Of a stretch of DNA of 43,376 nucleotides, positions 14,687 through 23,760 are shown piece after piece. A program made the translations under genes and the position numbers. How positions within the stretch are numbered: the first letter of the stretch is position 1; each line of letters opens with the position of its first letter. The notes under the pieces were generated by a model. The model saw only the letters and a list, made by a program, of their open reading frames with translations, was not told the origin of the DNA and did not search any database. Location: the NCBI RefSeq assembly GCF_022549775.1, contig NZ_JAKZGP010000044.1:1-43376 (forward strand). The letters are read 5' to 3'. Source of the DNA: Belliella filtrata (GTDB taxonomy: Bacteria > Bacteroidota > Bacteroidia > Cytophagales > Cyclobacteriaceae).

Positions 14687-17600
14687 ATGAAAAAAATATT
14701 ACTCATAATAGGCATATACCTGATCATTTTCACTCAACTCCATGCGCAGGGTGTGGAAACAAGATCCATTACTGGGACAGTGCTTGTCGAAAATGATGAG
14801 AGTCCTTTACCTGGAGCAATGGTGAAGCTGAAAAACTCAGTCGTTTGGGCGATTGCTGATGATAATGGCGAATTTGAAGTTATGGTGGAAGGCGGAACTT
14901 ATCAATTAGAAGTGTCTTTCTTGGGTTATCTTACCCAATCTATAGAAATAGCAGTACCCCAGTCCTCGCCACTGGTGATTCTGATGCAAGAGGATGAACT
15001 TTCATTAGAAGCCGTAGAGGTAGTTTCTACTGGTTATCAGCAGCTCCCAAAAGAGCGTGCGACTGGATCATTTGTTTTTGTTGACAACGAATTGGTGGAT
15101 AGGAGAGTAAGCACCAATATTCTTGAAAGGATTGAAGATGTGGCTTCAGGTGTGATATTCAATAGAGATACTTATTCAGGCAGTGACCCGATTAGTATAA
15201 GGGGTAGGAGTACCATTTTTGCAGAGTCCAAGCCTTTGATTGTTATAGATAATTTTCCCTATGATGGACCTATTGAGAACATCAACCCCAATGATGTAGA
15301 AAACATTACAATTTTGAGAGATGCAGCTGCTGCATCTATTTGGGGGGCTAGGGCTGGAAATGGAGTGATCGTCATAACAACCAAAAAGGGACGTTTTGGA
15401 TCGGAACCTCAAGTAAGTCTTAACAGCAACATTACTTTTGGTGAAAAGCCCGATCTATGGTATTATCCCAACATGGGGTTTGATGACTTGATTTCTGTGG
15501 AGAAGATGCTGTTTGATAGGGGATTTTACAACAGCCAACTTAATGCCGCAGCACGTCCTCCACTTTCTCCTGTCGTGGAAACATTGGTCGCAGAAAGGGA
15601 AGGGAGAATTTCACCAGAGGAATCTTCTGCTAGATTGTTGGCATTTTCAAATCAAGATTCACGCTCTGATCTCTCGGATCATTTCTATAGAACTACAGTC
15701 AATCGGCAACTTGCATTAAATATTAGTGGTGGAGGAAACACACATCGGTATACCTTTTCTGCGGGATACGACAAGAACGACGCTACGATAGTAGGAAACG
15801 GGAGACAAAGAATATCACTCAATACACAAAACCACTGGTCTCTTTTGAGAAATAGACTCGAGGTGTCATTGGGGATGTATTACACCAATAGTTACACAGA
15901 ATCAGGCACGGAAGTACCAACACCTTATCCTTATGAAAGGCTAGTCGATGAAAACGGTAATCCGACCACTATTACACAAGGATATAGCAGAAGGTACATC
16001 GAGAGCATTGCAGGACAAGGCTTGCTTGACTGGAGTTATATACCATTGGAGGAGATTGGATTGAACTCGAATCTTTCTTCCCAAAATGATATTCGGGTAA
16101 ATACTACCCTAGGATATAATATTGCCAATGGACTTAAGGCAGAGGTTTTGTACCAATATTGGGCGAATAGTTCATCCAATAAAAACCACAGGCCTGAAGG
16201 AAGCTATTATGCTAGAAATCAGGTCAACAGATTTACTCAAAGAAATGCTGACGGAAGCCTATTCTTAGCTATACCTGAAGGTGGAATTTTAGATCTGGGA
16301 ATGGCTAATATGTATAGTCACAGCTTACGTGGTCAATTGACACATTCAAAAGATTGGAATACGAAGCATAATATTTCCTCTTTGGCAGGCTTCGAGATGA
16401 AAGATTTACAATCTGAAGGCAACAGCACGAGATACTATGGTTATAACGACGATCTAGGGATAAGTCTTCCTGTAGATCATACTACTAGGTTTAGGCTATA
16501 CCACAACAATTCGCTTTCTAGCATTGGAGCAGGTGCAGGTCATACAGGTGTGACTGATAGGTTTGTATCGATGTATTTCAATACAGCTTATACTTATGAC
16601 AAGAAGTATGTTCTATCTACGAGTATTCGAAAAGATGCTTCAAATATTTTTGGGGTTGAGACCAATATGAGAGGAGTTCCACTTTGGTCAACTGGGTTTG
16701 CATGGATAGTGAGTAGAGAGAATTTTTATCATTCAGGGTGGCTTCCATACTTGAAGCTTAGAGCCACATATGGTTATAACGGGAACGTTGACAAATCATT
16801 GAGCTCTTATACTACAGCCATATATGCAATAAGTTCTTCTCATGATGTTCCTCCTGGAATCAGGCGTGCAATAATTATTAATCCCCCAAACCCTGAACTT
16901 AGATGGGAGAAAATAGGTGTATTTAATCTTGCTTTAGATTTTGAAACAAAGAACTCGACTTTGAGTGGTAGTGTAGAATTCTACACGAAGAATGGGACAG
17001 ATCTTATAGGAGACATGAGGATACCACCAAGTGCTGGTATGACCCAATTCAGGGGGAATTATGCAAATACCAAAACAAATGGAGTAGACTTAAACCTTAA
17101 CTCACACAATCTAAAAGGTAAACTGAATTGGAATACCAATTTCTTACTCAGTTTTGTGGATGAGAAAGTAACCAGTTACCAAATAGAAAGTAATACTAGG
17201 GAGTATCTTGGACCAATTCTTTCGCCCAAAATAGGAATGCCTTTGTTTTCCATCTATAGCTTACCTACAGCAGGGCTAGACCCCGACAATGGGAATCCAT
17301 TAGGGTATCTTGATGGAGAGATCAGTACTGCTTACAGCCAGATCATTGCTGGAACTACTCCAGATGAATTGATCTATCATGGTTCAGGAAGACCCGTCGT
17401 TTTTGGTGCATTAAGGAATTCATTTGATTGGAAGGGTTTAAACCTATCCTTTAATATCAGTTACCGACTTGGTTACTACTACAGAAGGCCTTCTGTCAAC
17501 TATTTTGAATTGCTAAATGGCAGGATTACCCATAATGATTTTGAAATGAGATGGCAAAACCCAGGAGATGAATTACATACCCAAATCCCATCTATGCCTC

Positions 17601-17869
17601 AAGGTTCTGACACAAACAGGAATTATTTCTATCAGTTCTCGAGTGTGTTAGTAGAAAAAGGAGATCACATACGACTACAGGATATTAGGCTTTCCTATAC
17701 ATTAGACAGAAGGAAGTTCGCACGATTGCCATTCCAAAGAGCAGAGATATATAGCTATGCTAATAACATTGGAATACTCTGGAAAGCAAGTGATGATCAG
17801 CTTGATCCTGATTTCCAAAGCATGAGGGCTTTAAGAAGCATTGCCTTCGGTGTAAGGGTTGATTTTTAA
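14687..17869 (+). CDS. SusC/RagA-family TonB-dependent outer-membrane transporter
   Basis: Outer-membrane beta-barrel that imports a ligand captured by its SusD partner, powered by TonB. I place the start at ATG 14687, which gives the signal peptide MKKILLIIGIYLIIFTQLHAQ; the frame also opens 27 bp upstream inside the preceding gene. In order there are a carboxypeptidase-regulatory-like domain (RSITGTVLVENDESPLPGAM), a plug domain (LEAVEVVSTGYQQLPKERAT, then ISIRGRST and VENITILRDAAAASIWGARA) and a barrel to the C-terminus, ending in the hydrophobic pattern FGVRVDF. About 1,060 residues is the usual length. One base separates it from the TlpA-like gene. The substrate is not readable; no polysaccharide-degrading enzyme is nearby. 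Confidence 0.95.
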   Translation: MKKILLIIGIYLIIFTQLHAQGVETRSITGTVLVENDESPLPGAMVKLKNSVVWAIADDNGEFEVMVEGGTYQLEVSFLGYLTQSIEIAVPQSSPLVILMQEDELSLEAVEVVSTGYQQLPKERATGSFVFVDNELVDRRVSTNILERIEDVASGVIFNRDTYSGSDPISIRGRSTIFAESKPLIVIDNFPYDGPIENINPNDVENITILRDAAAASIWGARAGNGVIVITTKKGRFGSEPQVSLNSNITFGEKPDLWYYPNMGFDDLISVEKMLFDRGFYNSQLNAAARPPLSPVVETLVAEREGRISPEESSARLLAFSNQDSRSDLSDHFYRTTVNRQLALNISGGGNTHRYTFSAGYDKNDATIVGNGRQRISLNTQNHWSLLRNRLEVSLGMYYTNSYTESGTEVPTPYPYERLVDENGNPTTITQGYSRRYIESIAGQGLLDWSYIPLEEIGLNSNLSSQNDIRVNTTLGYNIANGLKAEVLYQYWANSSSNKNHRPEGSYYARNQVNRFTQRNADGSLFLAIPEGGILDLGMANMYSHSLRGQLTHSKDWNTKHNISSLAGFEMKDLQSEGNSTRYYGYNDDLGISLPVDHTTRFRLYHNNSLSSIGAGAGHTGVTDRFVSMYFNTAYTYDKKYVLSTSIRKDASNIFGVETNMRGVPLWSTGFAWIVSRENFYHSGWLPYLKLRATYGYNGNVDKSLSSYTTAIYAISSSHDVPPGIRRAIIINPPNPELRWEKIGVFNLALDFETKNSTLSGSVEFYTKNGTDLIGDMRIPPSAGMTQFRGNYANTKTNGVDLNLNSHNLKGKLNWNTNFLLSFVDEKVTSYQIESNTREYLGPILSPKIGMPLFSIYSLPTAGLDPDNGNPLGYLDGEISTAYSQIIAGTTPDELIYHGSGRPVVFGALRNSFDWKGLNLSFNISYRLGYYYRRPSVNYFELLNGRITHNDFEMRWQNPGDELHTQIPSMPQGSDTNRNYFYQFSSVLVEKGDHIRLQDIRLSYTLDRRKFARLPFQRAEIYSYANNIGILWKASDDQLDPDFQSMRALRSIAFGVRVDF

Positions 17870-17960
17870 CAATTTAACACTGGAAAATCAAATGTTGTAG
17901 CCTAATCTACCTTTAAGAGTAATATTAAGGGACGCTACCAAATTACTAAATAAATAAGCT

Positions 17961-19346
17961 ATGAAAAACATAAAATACTTTCTTATTAAACTTCTGATTG
18001 TGCTAACTCTTCCAGGATGTGAAGAATTTCTAGACTCTAAACCAAGCAAGGACTTGGTAGTCCCCGTCAACCTGATGGATTTAAGTGCCCTTTTGGATAA
18101 TTCTTCTGTTATGAATGTTTCTCCCTCAATTTCATTGATTAGCTCTGATGATGTTTTTACTACAGAGTCAGGATGGTTAGGATTTAGACAAGACTGGGAG
18201 CGAGATGCGTACTTATGGAGAAAAGAAGTCTATGAGGGAGTGACTTTTGTTCCTGATTGGTCTCTACCCTATATGCAGGTTTTTTATGCAAATATTGTTT
18301 TAGAACAACTTGAAAAAATCAATACAAAGCCTAGTGAACAAGAGTTATATAACAGGGTCATGGGTAGCGCCCTTTTCTACAGAGCAAATGCATTCTTTGA
18401 ATTGAGTCAATTATATACACCATTTTACTCGTGGAATGATAAAACGGAAGGAATGGGAATTCCCCTCAAGTTGGATGCTGACATTAATAATTGGGAAAAG
18501 AGAGCTAGTCTACAAGAAACATACGATCAAATAGCGTCAGATATCAAAGCAGCAGCAGAATTACTCCCCGACAAGCCAGTATTTCCAAACCGCCCTTCAA
18601 AACAGGCAGCTTATGCGCTTTTGGCAAGGATGTTTTTAGCATCGGAGGAATATGTTCAAGCTGAATTGTATGCAGATCTTTCTCTTCAAATCAATTCAGA
18701 ATTGATTGATTATAGCTATTTAGCTAGTGCTTCGACAATGCCCGTCCCTCAGTATGTATATCCCATACCATTTGATAATCCAGAAGTGATCTACTTTCAA
18801 CAATTGGCCAATGATTCATTTCACAGTTCAGAACTTGTATTCGTAGACTCAACATTATACAATTCTTACCATGAAAGGGACTTGAGAAAGCAGTTGTTTT
18901 TTTATGAGAACTTTTCATTGGGTGGGGCTAACTTCCAGGGAAGTTACACTGGGACTTTTATGAAATTTAGTGGATTGGCTATAAATGAACTTTACTTGAT
19001 AAGTGCAGAATCTAAAGCCAGACTTAACAAAATTCCAGAAGCAATGAGTATGTTGAATAGCTTGTTGGTCACAAGGTATGAGACATCAGATTACATGGAG
19101 TACATGACAAATAGTCAAGAAGAAGCTTTGCAGATAATACTTATTGAAAGAAGAAAAGAATTGTTGTTTCGAGGCACCAATAGGTGGTCTGATCTTCGGA
19201 GACTAAATAGAGACCCAAGGTTTGCAGTGACCCTTGAAAGAAGTATAGGTGATAAAAACGCGACATTAATCCCAGGGGATTCCCGATATGTATTACCTAT
19301 TCCTGAAGTGGAATTAGATTATAATGATTTGGAGCAGAATCCTTGA
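17961..19346 (+). CDS. SusD/RagB-family surface lipoprotein
   Basis: Ligand-binding lid of the SusCD complex. The lipoprotein signal peptide has its lipobox cysteine at residue 20 (LTLPGCEEF). The N-terminal SusD-like region contains YNRVMGSALFYRANAFFELSQLY-type helices with TPR-like packing (about 120-150). The C-terminal domain has the typical end ERRKELLFRGTNRWSDLRRL, then YVLPIPEVELDYN. At 461 residues it is full length. It lies 91 bp after susC with a hairpin terminator behind it, closing the operon. Confidence 0.95.
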   Translation: MKNIKYFLIKLLIVLTLPGCEEFLDSKPSKDLVVPVNLMDLSALLDNSSVMNVSPSISLISSDDVFTTESGWLGFRQDWERDAYLWRKEVYEGVTFVPDWSLPYMQVFYANIVLEQLEKINTKPSEQELYNRVMGSALFYRANAFFELSQLYTPFYSWNDKTEGMGIPLKLDADINNWEKRASLQETYDQIASDIKAAAELLPDKPVFPNRPSKQAAYALLARMFLASEEYVQAELYADLSLQINSELIDYSYLASASTMPVPQYVYPIPFDNPEVIYFQQLANDSFHSSELVFVDSTLYNSYHERDLRKQLFFYENFSLGGANFQGSYTGTFMKFSGLAINELYLISAESKARLNKIPEAMSMLNSLLVTRYETSDYMEYMTNSQEEALQIILIERRKELLFRGTNRWSDLRRLNRDPRFAVTLERSIGDKNATLIPGDSRYVLPIPEVELDYNDLEQNP

Positions 19347-19359
19347 TGATATTATTAAT

Positions 19360-19385
19360 AGGGGAGCAAGATTTTATGCTCCCCT
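19360..19385 (+). terminator. Hairpin terminator after susD
   Basis: Stem AGGGGAGCA/TGCTCCCCT with an 8-nt loop, 14 bp after the susD stop. There is no long T run, so efficiency is uncertain; it may serve both converging operons. Confidence 0.6.
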
Positions 19386-19411
19386 GTATAGTAAATTCCA
19401 AAATCCATGAT

Positions 19412-19708
19412 TTACATCGGCGGAATTGGGGTTAATTGCGAACCAGGTGCAAAGTTTCCGGACTCACCTAGGATTGGGAAATCTAAATCAGGCTCTGAAT
19501 ACAAACAAGTAGCTGATACTTCGGAGTCGCATTGAAACTGGTTTGCACTTCCTCCGTGATCTACTTCAGTCACATCGTACCATGTTACACCATTGTCTGG
19601 CGTGCCATACCTTGGTTCATCTTCAATTTGTGGCAGGCTAAAAGCCAGTGCCATTGTTGCTCCGAGCACTAATCCGAGTGCTGGAAGCAACGAGGTTACT
19701 TTTTTCAT
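19412..19708 (-). CDS. Small secreted two-cysteine protein (DUF6520-like)
   Basis: A 98-residue exported protein. The signal peptide MKKVTSLLPALGLVLGATMALA is followed by a short mature part with only two cysteines (FQCDSEVSATCLY, about 59-67). Size, signal and paired C-terminal cysteines match the Bacteroidota DUF6520 family, whose function is unknown. It lies downstream of the MauE-like gene on the same strand and faces the TlpA/SusC/SusD operon. An oxidised or reduced cysteine pair handled by the neighbouring MauE and TlpA-like proteins is a reasonable inference. Confidence 0.75.
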   Translation of the reverse strand: MKKVTSLLPALGLVLGATMALAFSLPQIEDEPRYGTPDNGVTWYDVTEVDHGGSANQFQCDSEVSATCLYSEPDLDFPILGESGNFAPGSQLTPIPPM

Positions 19709-19849
19709 TTTTGTAAATTTTGTACCAGAGCATATATCCCAAATCTTGAGATTGCTCCAGTGGTTTGAATTAATTTAAGTGTCCCTTTTCAGGGATTGGG
19801 AATCCTTAGTAGATCGATCATACTATATTCCCGCATGCTACCTTTTGCT

Positions 19850-19872
19850 AGGCTTGCCTCACTGCCAAGCCT
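19850..19872 (-). terminator. Hairpin between the MauE-like and DUF6520-like genes
   Basis: Stem AGGCTTG/CAAGCCT with a 9-nt loop, downstream of the MauE-like stop. No T tract follows, so it may instead be a processing or attenuation hairpin. Confidence 0.35.
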
Positions 19873-19904
19873 CTGTGAGATAGGGTAGACTTTATAACAA
19901 CGCA

Positions 19905-20372
19905 TCAAGCGTCCTTGACGGAGTTGTTATTTCTTTGATCCCAGAACCATAGTCCTAGGATGATAATGATTATGCAGCAGCTGTTGAACCAGAAGTGACT
20001 TTGCCAACTCATTCTTTCCAATAATCCTGCACAGTTGCAGGGTACTCTTGGAAATGCTCCCTGCCAGACAAGACCTACATAGGTGTTGAAGATGGTCATG
20101 AGTAAGAGTGAGCCTATCATGCCCCACCACCGAGTCAGTTGGAAGACCAACATGAGTGCTAAGATCAACTCTAGTATTGGTACAGCATAGGCTAAGCTGT
20201 CAGCCAAGTCGGAAGGGAAAGTTTGGTTATGAAATGCATTCCAGCTTTTCTTCCAGTTTAGCAGTTTGTCTAGGCCAGTATATGTCCAAAGCAAGCTGAC
20301 TAGAAATGCAATCACAGGGACAATGATCGGTGAATACTTACCTTTCCATATGTTTTGCATGTCCTTTCTCAT
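19905..20372 (-). CDS. MauE/DoxX-like redox membrane protein
   Basis: A 155-residue protein with four membrane helices (about 16-34, 60-80, 84-104 and 128-146). The signature of the MauE family is present: an N-terminal TYTGLDKLLNWKKSW motif and the CxC loop PCNCAGLLERMSWQSHFW (about 111-128). MauE-like proteins are thought to pass reducing equivalents across the membrane to periplasmic thiol proteins. A second cysteine pair (SCCII) lies in the last helix. The small two-cysteine secreted protein lies downstream, and the TlpA-like operon faces it from the other strand, suggesting a shared thiol-relay task. Confidence 0.85.
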   Translation of the reverse strand: MRKDMQNIWKGKYSPIIVPVIAFLVSLLWTYTGLDKLLNWKKSWNAFHNQTFPSDLADSLAYAVPILELILALMLVFQLTRWWGMIGSLLLMTIFNTYVGLVWQGAFPRVPCNCAGLLERMSWQSHFWFNSCCIIIIILGLWFWDQRNNNSVKDA

Positions 20373-20585
20373 GTGCCATGGAGGTTGATATATTGACTTA
20401 GTTTTTTACCGATCCTTTGATCAATTTTTGTTAGTCATCTGTTGGAGTAGCCTAACTTTACTGCCGGGGAATGGACTTGGTATTCATGCATCCATTCCCA
20501 TAGGATCGGGCAGCTTTATTTCGTGCTTCGTTCATATCAAAGCTAGAAAGCGATTTTAATTTTTACAAATGGCAGATAGTCAGCT

Positions 20586-20635
20586 GTTTGATAAAATGGC
20601 GTTTTGATTCCCTAGTTTGATAAAATGGCGTTTTG
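20586..20635. promoter_or_regulatory. Tandem operator-like repeats upstream of the Crp/Fnr-like gene
   Basis: GTTTGATAAAATGGCGTTTTG occurs twice, identically, at 20586-20606 and 20615-20635, with starts 29 bp apart, ending 66 bp before the gene at 20702. A related pair with the same 29-bp spacing lies upstream of the converging gene (21702-21755). Confidence 0.6.
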
Positions 20636-20701
20636 TTGGACTGATTTCCCAAATAAAAAATTGTAGTTCTACTTTTTTTGCTGATAGTTTGTTAAATTAA
20701 T

Positions 20702-21361
20702 ATGTTAATTATAGACTTAAGCTATCAATTGTTGGGTGATAATATAAAATATATATTGGACATTGGCATTTACGCTCGTAGGCATGGACTGCTTTTTAGA
20801 GCAGCTTTTCGAGAGGTCTTTGAACATGCAAAACAAGTTGTTTTTCTAAAAGGAGAGCAAATCAAATTCCCCTATGCGGATGTCCCTCACCTGATCTTTG
20901 TACATGAAGGTGCTGTATTGGGAACGCTATCCCATGAGCAAAAGATAGTTTACAAATCAATAAAATTGATGCAATCTATTTTTCTAACTGACCCAACTGG
21001 CTATTTCAAAAAGAAAGTGGATACTCATGAATGGGTTGCTGTTAATAAGGTGTCTCTAACTGCTATTCCAATTGACTATTTAATGGAATCTTTGAAGTCT
21101 GTTGATGGTGCCCGAGATAAACTAAGCAAACATATCAAAAAAGTAATCAAATCCGATTACAGCCATTACCAGCAAATACACGAGCATGATACTTTAAGTG
21201 ACAAATTGGATTTTTTGGTCAAAACTAATCCGTTTATATTTCATATTACAAGAAAGTATTTGGCCATGTTTATGAATGTCTCTCAAAATGGTCTTTCTAA
21301 AGCCATCCTAACATGGGCGATCAAAAATTTTGGTATTCAAAAAAATGAGGATACGAATTAG
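20702..21361 (+). CDS. Crp/Fnr-like transcriptional regulator (degenerate)
   Basis: A 219-residue protein with the general layout of the Bacteroidota Crp/Fnr family. An N-terminal cyclic-nucleotide-binding-like beta barrel (about 40-125; AKQVVFLKGEQIKFPYAD, LIFVHEGAVLGTL) is followed by a long helix (DKLSKHIKKVIKSDYSHYQQ) and a C-terminal winged-helix-like part (KYLAMFMNVSQNGLSKAI, about 186-203) in place of the usual helix-turn-helix. Ligand residues of cAMP-binding members are not obvious. It has paired operator-like repeats upstream and ends 4 bp from the converging zinc-ribbon gene, which carries related repeats; autoregulation is plausible. Confidence 0.65.
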   Translation: MLIIDLSYQLLGDNIKYILDIGIYARRHGLLFRAAFREVFEHAKQVVFLKGEQIKFPYADVPHLIFVHEGAVLGTLSHEQKIVYKSIKLMQSIFLTDPTGYFKKKVDTHEWVAVNKVSLTAIPIDYLMESLKSVDGARDKLSKHIKKVIKSDYSHYQQIHEHDTLSDKLDFLVKTNPFIFHITRKYLAMFMNVSQNGLSKAILTWAIKNFGIQKNEDTN

Positions 21362-21365
21362 CTTG

Positions 21366-21641
21366 CTATGATGAGTTACTTTTTAGCTTAAGTCTTTTGT
21401 TGTATTTATAAGCTCTTTGCCTACCTAAATGCCATGATCCACAAAACTTGCAATGGTAACAGTTGAGTTCTAAGAGTTGGTCACGAACGAATTTACCCCT
21501 TTTTCCAAAAGAATAATAGTACCTATAAAAGACTAGCCATGCGGTTGCTTCAGAAGGATATTTAATTTTCCCAAAGCAAGCAACCATTTCATGACGCATC
21601 ATTTCATTTTCTTTTCCCAAATAGAAGGTCTGTTTCATCAT
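21366..21641 (-). CDS. Small zinc-ribbon protein
   Basis: A 91-residue protein whose C-terminal third contains NCYHCKFCGSWHLGRQRAYK: three cysteines and a histidine spaced like a compact zinc site of the YxCxxCxxWHLG type seen in small phage and plasmid proteins. The N-terminal half is helical with aromatic residues (WLVFYRYYYSFGKRGK). Convergent with the Crp/Fnr-like gene, with a 4-bp gap. Its upstream region carries the same type of tandem repeat as the regulator, so both may answer to one factor. Confidence 0.6.
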   Translation of the reverse strand: MMKQTFYLGKENEMMRHEMVACFGKIKYPSEATAWLVFYRYYYSFGKRGKFVRDQLLELNCYHCKFCGSWHLGRQRAYKYNKRLKLKSNSS

Positions 21642-21701
21642 TAGGCTTTTTCTTTAATTTAACCCTTTGAAACATATTTATCAATGATGCACCCTTTAGG
21701 A

Positions 21702-21755
21702 GTTGTACAAAACAGGCTTTTATACAAGCAGTTGTATAAAATTGGGTTTTGATAT
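21702..21755. promoter_or_regulatory. Tandem operator-like repeats upstream of the zinc-ribbon gene
   Basis: GTTGTACAAAACAGGCTTTTA (21702) and GTTGTATAAAATTGGGTTTTG (21731) start 29 bp apart. The first is part of a palindrome in which TTGTACAAAA faces TTTTATACAA around five bases. They start 61 bp from the gene start at 21641. Same spacing and consensus (GTT, A, AAAA, G, TTTT positions) as the pair at 20586-20635. Confidence 0.6.
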
Positions 21756-21914
21756 TCTGGGATTTTTTAGGAGAAGTTGCTAAGTGTTAAAATGAAAATT
21801 GTATCGAAAAACTCAGAATAGGGTAGGGGTTTAGCCTGAAAATCTCGAATTTTTAAATTTCAGTGCATGCAAATCAAGCAAGTCTGTTTAATAAGTTCGC
21901 TCTTTTTTAAAAAG

Positions 21915-23760
21915 ACAAAACCCAGAATGGACCTTTGTAAAATATGATATTCACAACAGGCCAATCATAATAGGGACATTTGAGGAAAATTTAACCTTGG
22001 AGCCTCTAAGAGACCAAGTTGAGAACTCTACAGGAATAAGGTTTGAATCCTATGCCAACAATGATGTAGGCTACAGCTTAAATTCATCTTATCCTACAAA
22101 TGTAACCATAGAAAATGTATTGGCTATTTCATTCTTTGATGATTATTCATTTTTGGAAAATACTGGAGGATTAAATTTTGGCTCAAATATGGAGTTCCAG
22201 AGTATTACGGGTTTTACCCCTGTCACATATGAAACAGGAGTAAAGGGCTTGTCAACGGGGACAAAAAAAATCTTGGTAATAATAGTGATTGGAAATATAG
22301 TGTAAGTTATTAAGATGAATACTATCAACCTATCCAAATTGTTTCATCGCACCATATGGGTGTTGATGGGATAGTACGATCCACCAATCAATATGCTTTT
22401 TCGGGAGAGGTTCAAAAAAATATCATTTCCTATAGTTATGGCTCAAACTTGACTACAACTATCCAACGAAGGTTTACTTATGATCATGCAGGTCGACCCT
22501 TGAGGGTTTACCACCAAGTAAATGAATCACCAGAGGTTTTATTGAGTGCCTATGAATACAACCAGCTTGGACACGTGATCAATTCTGTCCATCATAGTAG
22601 AAATGATGGTGGGAGTTTTTTGTATCAAACAAACAATACGAATTCTATTCAAGGATGGCTTGAAGAAGTCACCTATCAATTTTCCAACAATGTGTTGGTT
22701 TTTAATCAAAAGCTCGACTATAACGAAGTAAGTGGTACCTCAAATGAAACTAGATTGGATGGTATGATTACATCAAATCAATGGAGAAACTATGAATCTC
22801 AAAACATCCAAGCATACAATTATACCTATGATTTGCCAAAGAGGTTGACTGGTTCTGCTTATAGAGAATATAATGGGACTAGCTGGATTCCAAATCAATT
22901 GTAGACCGAAGAGGGGATAAGTTATAGTGCCAATGGTAACAATATTGGATTGACCAGAAACAAAGATATGTCAGGTAGCGCACAACAAATTGATTTATTG
23001 TCATATACATACAATGGAAATATATTGACTTCCGTTTCCGACGGTGCACCAGCTGGGCAAAGTGCTGAAGGTTTTAGTGATGGAAATCCCACTGGAACAG
23101 ACTATCTATACAATGCCAATGGTTTTTTAATAAGCGATGCAAACAAAAAGATTACCAGTATTAGTTTTACTTTAATGGATAGGCCTGTGCAAATCACATT
23201 TGATACAGGCGAGAACATCCGATATGCATATGGTGGTGATGGATCTCTTTTGAATGTTTCATATTATAACAGCTCTGATAATGTGCCCACAAGAACATTG
23301 GATTACGTAGGGGAATTGGTTTTTGAAGACGGGGTTTTAACTGATATTTATCATGATTTAGGTCGGGTAAGAGCCAATGATGGGTTTAAATATCAATATT
23401 ATTTGGTTGATTACTTGGGTAATACCAGGGTTGTCCTCCAAGAAGATCCAGGTGTATTTGTTGCTTCTGCTGGCTTTGAAGTTGAATCTATTGAAAGTGA
23501 ATCTAGCCAGTTTATAGGCTATGATGATATGGTTAGGATTTCTGCTGAAATGCTTAACCATACAGAAGGAAAAGAATCAACCTATGCAATGCGCCTGACG
23601 GGAGGATATGGAGAGAATATTGGACTTGCCAAGTCTGTTTCTGTATTACCGGGTGATACGGTAAGAATGGAAGTCTTTGGCAAATATATAGATATTGGTG
23701 AAGCTAAAAAGGATCCTGCAATTATGGCGATTTTGATGGCCATAACTGCATGCGACCCAA
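21915..23760 (+). pseudogene. Decayed RHS/YD-repeat shell protein
   Basis: C-terminal part of a Bacteroidota RHS protein whose N-terminal shell is missing. The first recognisable residues are NPEWTFVKYDIHNRPIIIG (about 21925). Typical YD-type repeats follow (RFTYDHAGRPLRVYHQVN, YEYNQLGHVINSV, RYAYGGDGSLLNVSYY) and then the DYLGNTRVVLQED segment that precedes the core. The frame is broken by a missing base at the A8 run near 22264, a TAA at about 22312, a TAG at 22902 and a frameshift near 23757. It cannot be made as one protein. It leads directly into the intact core/toxin frame at 23750. Confidence 0.85.
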
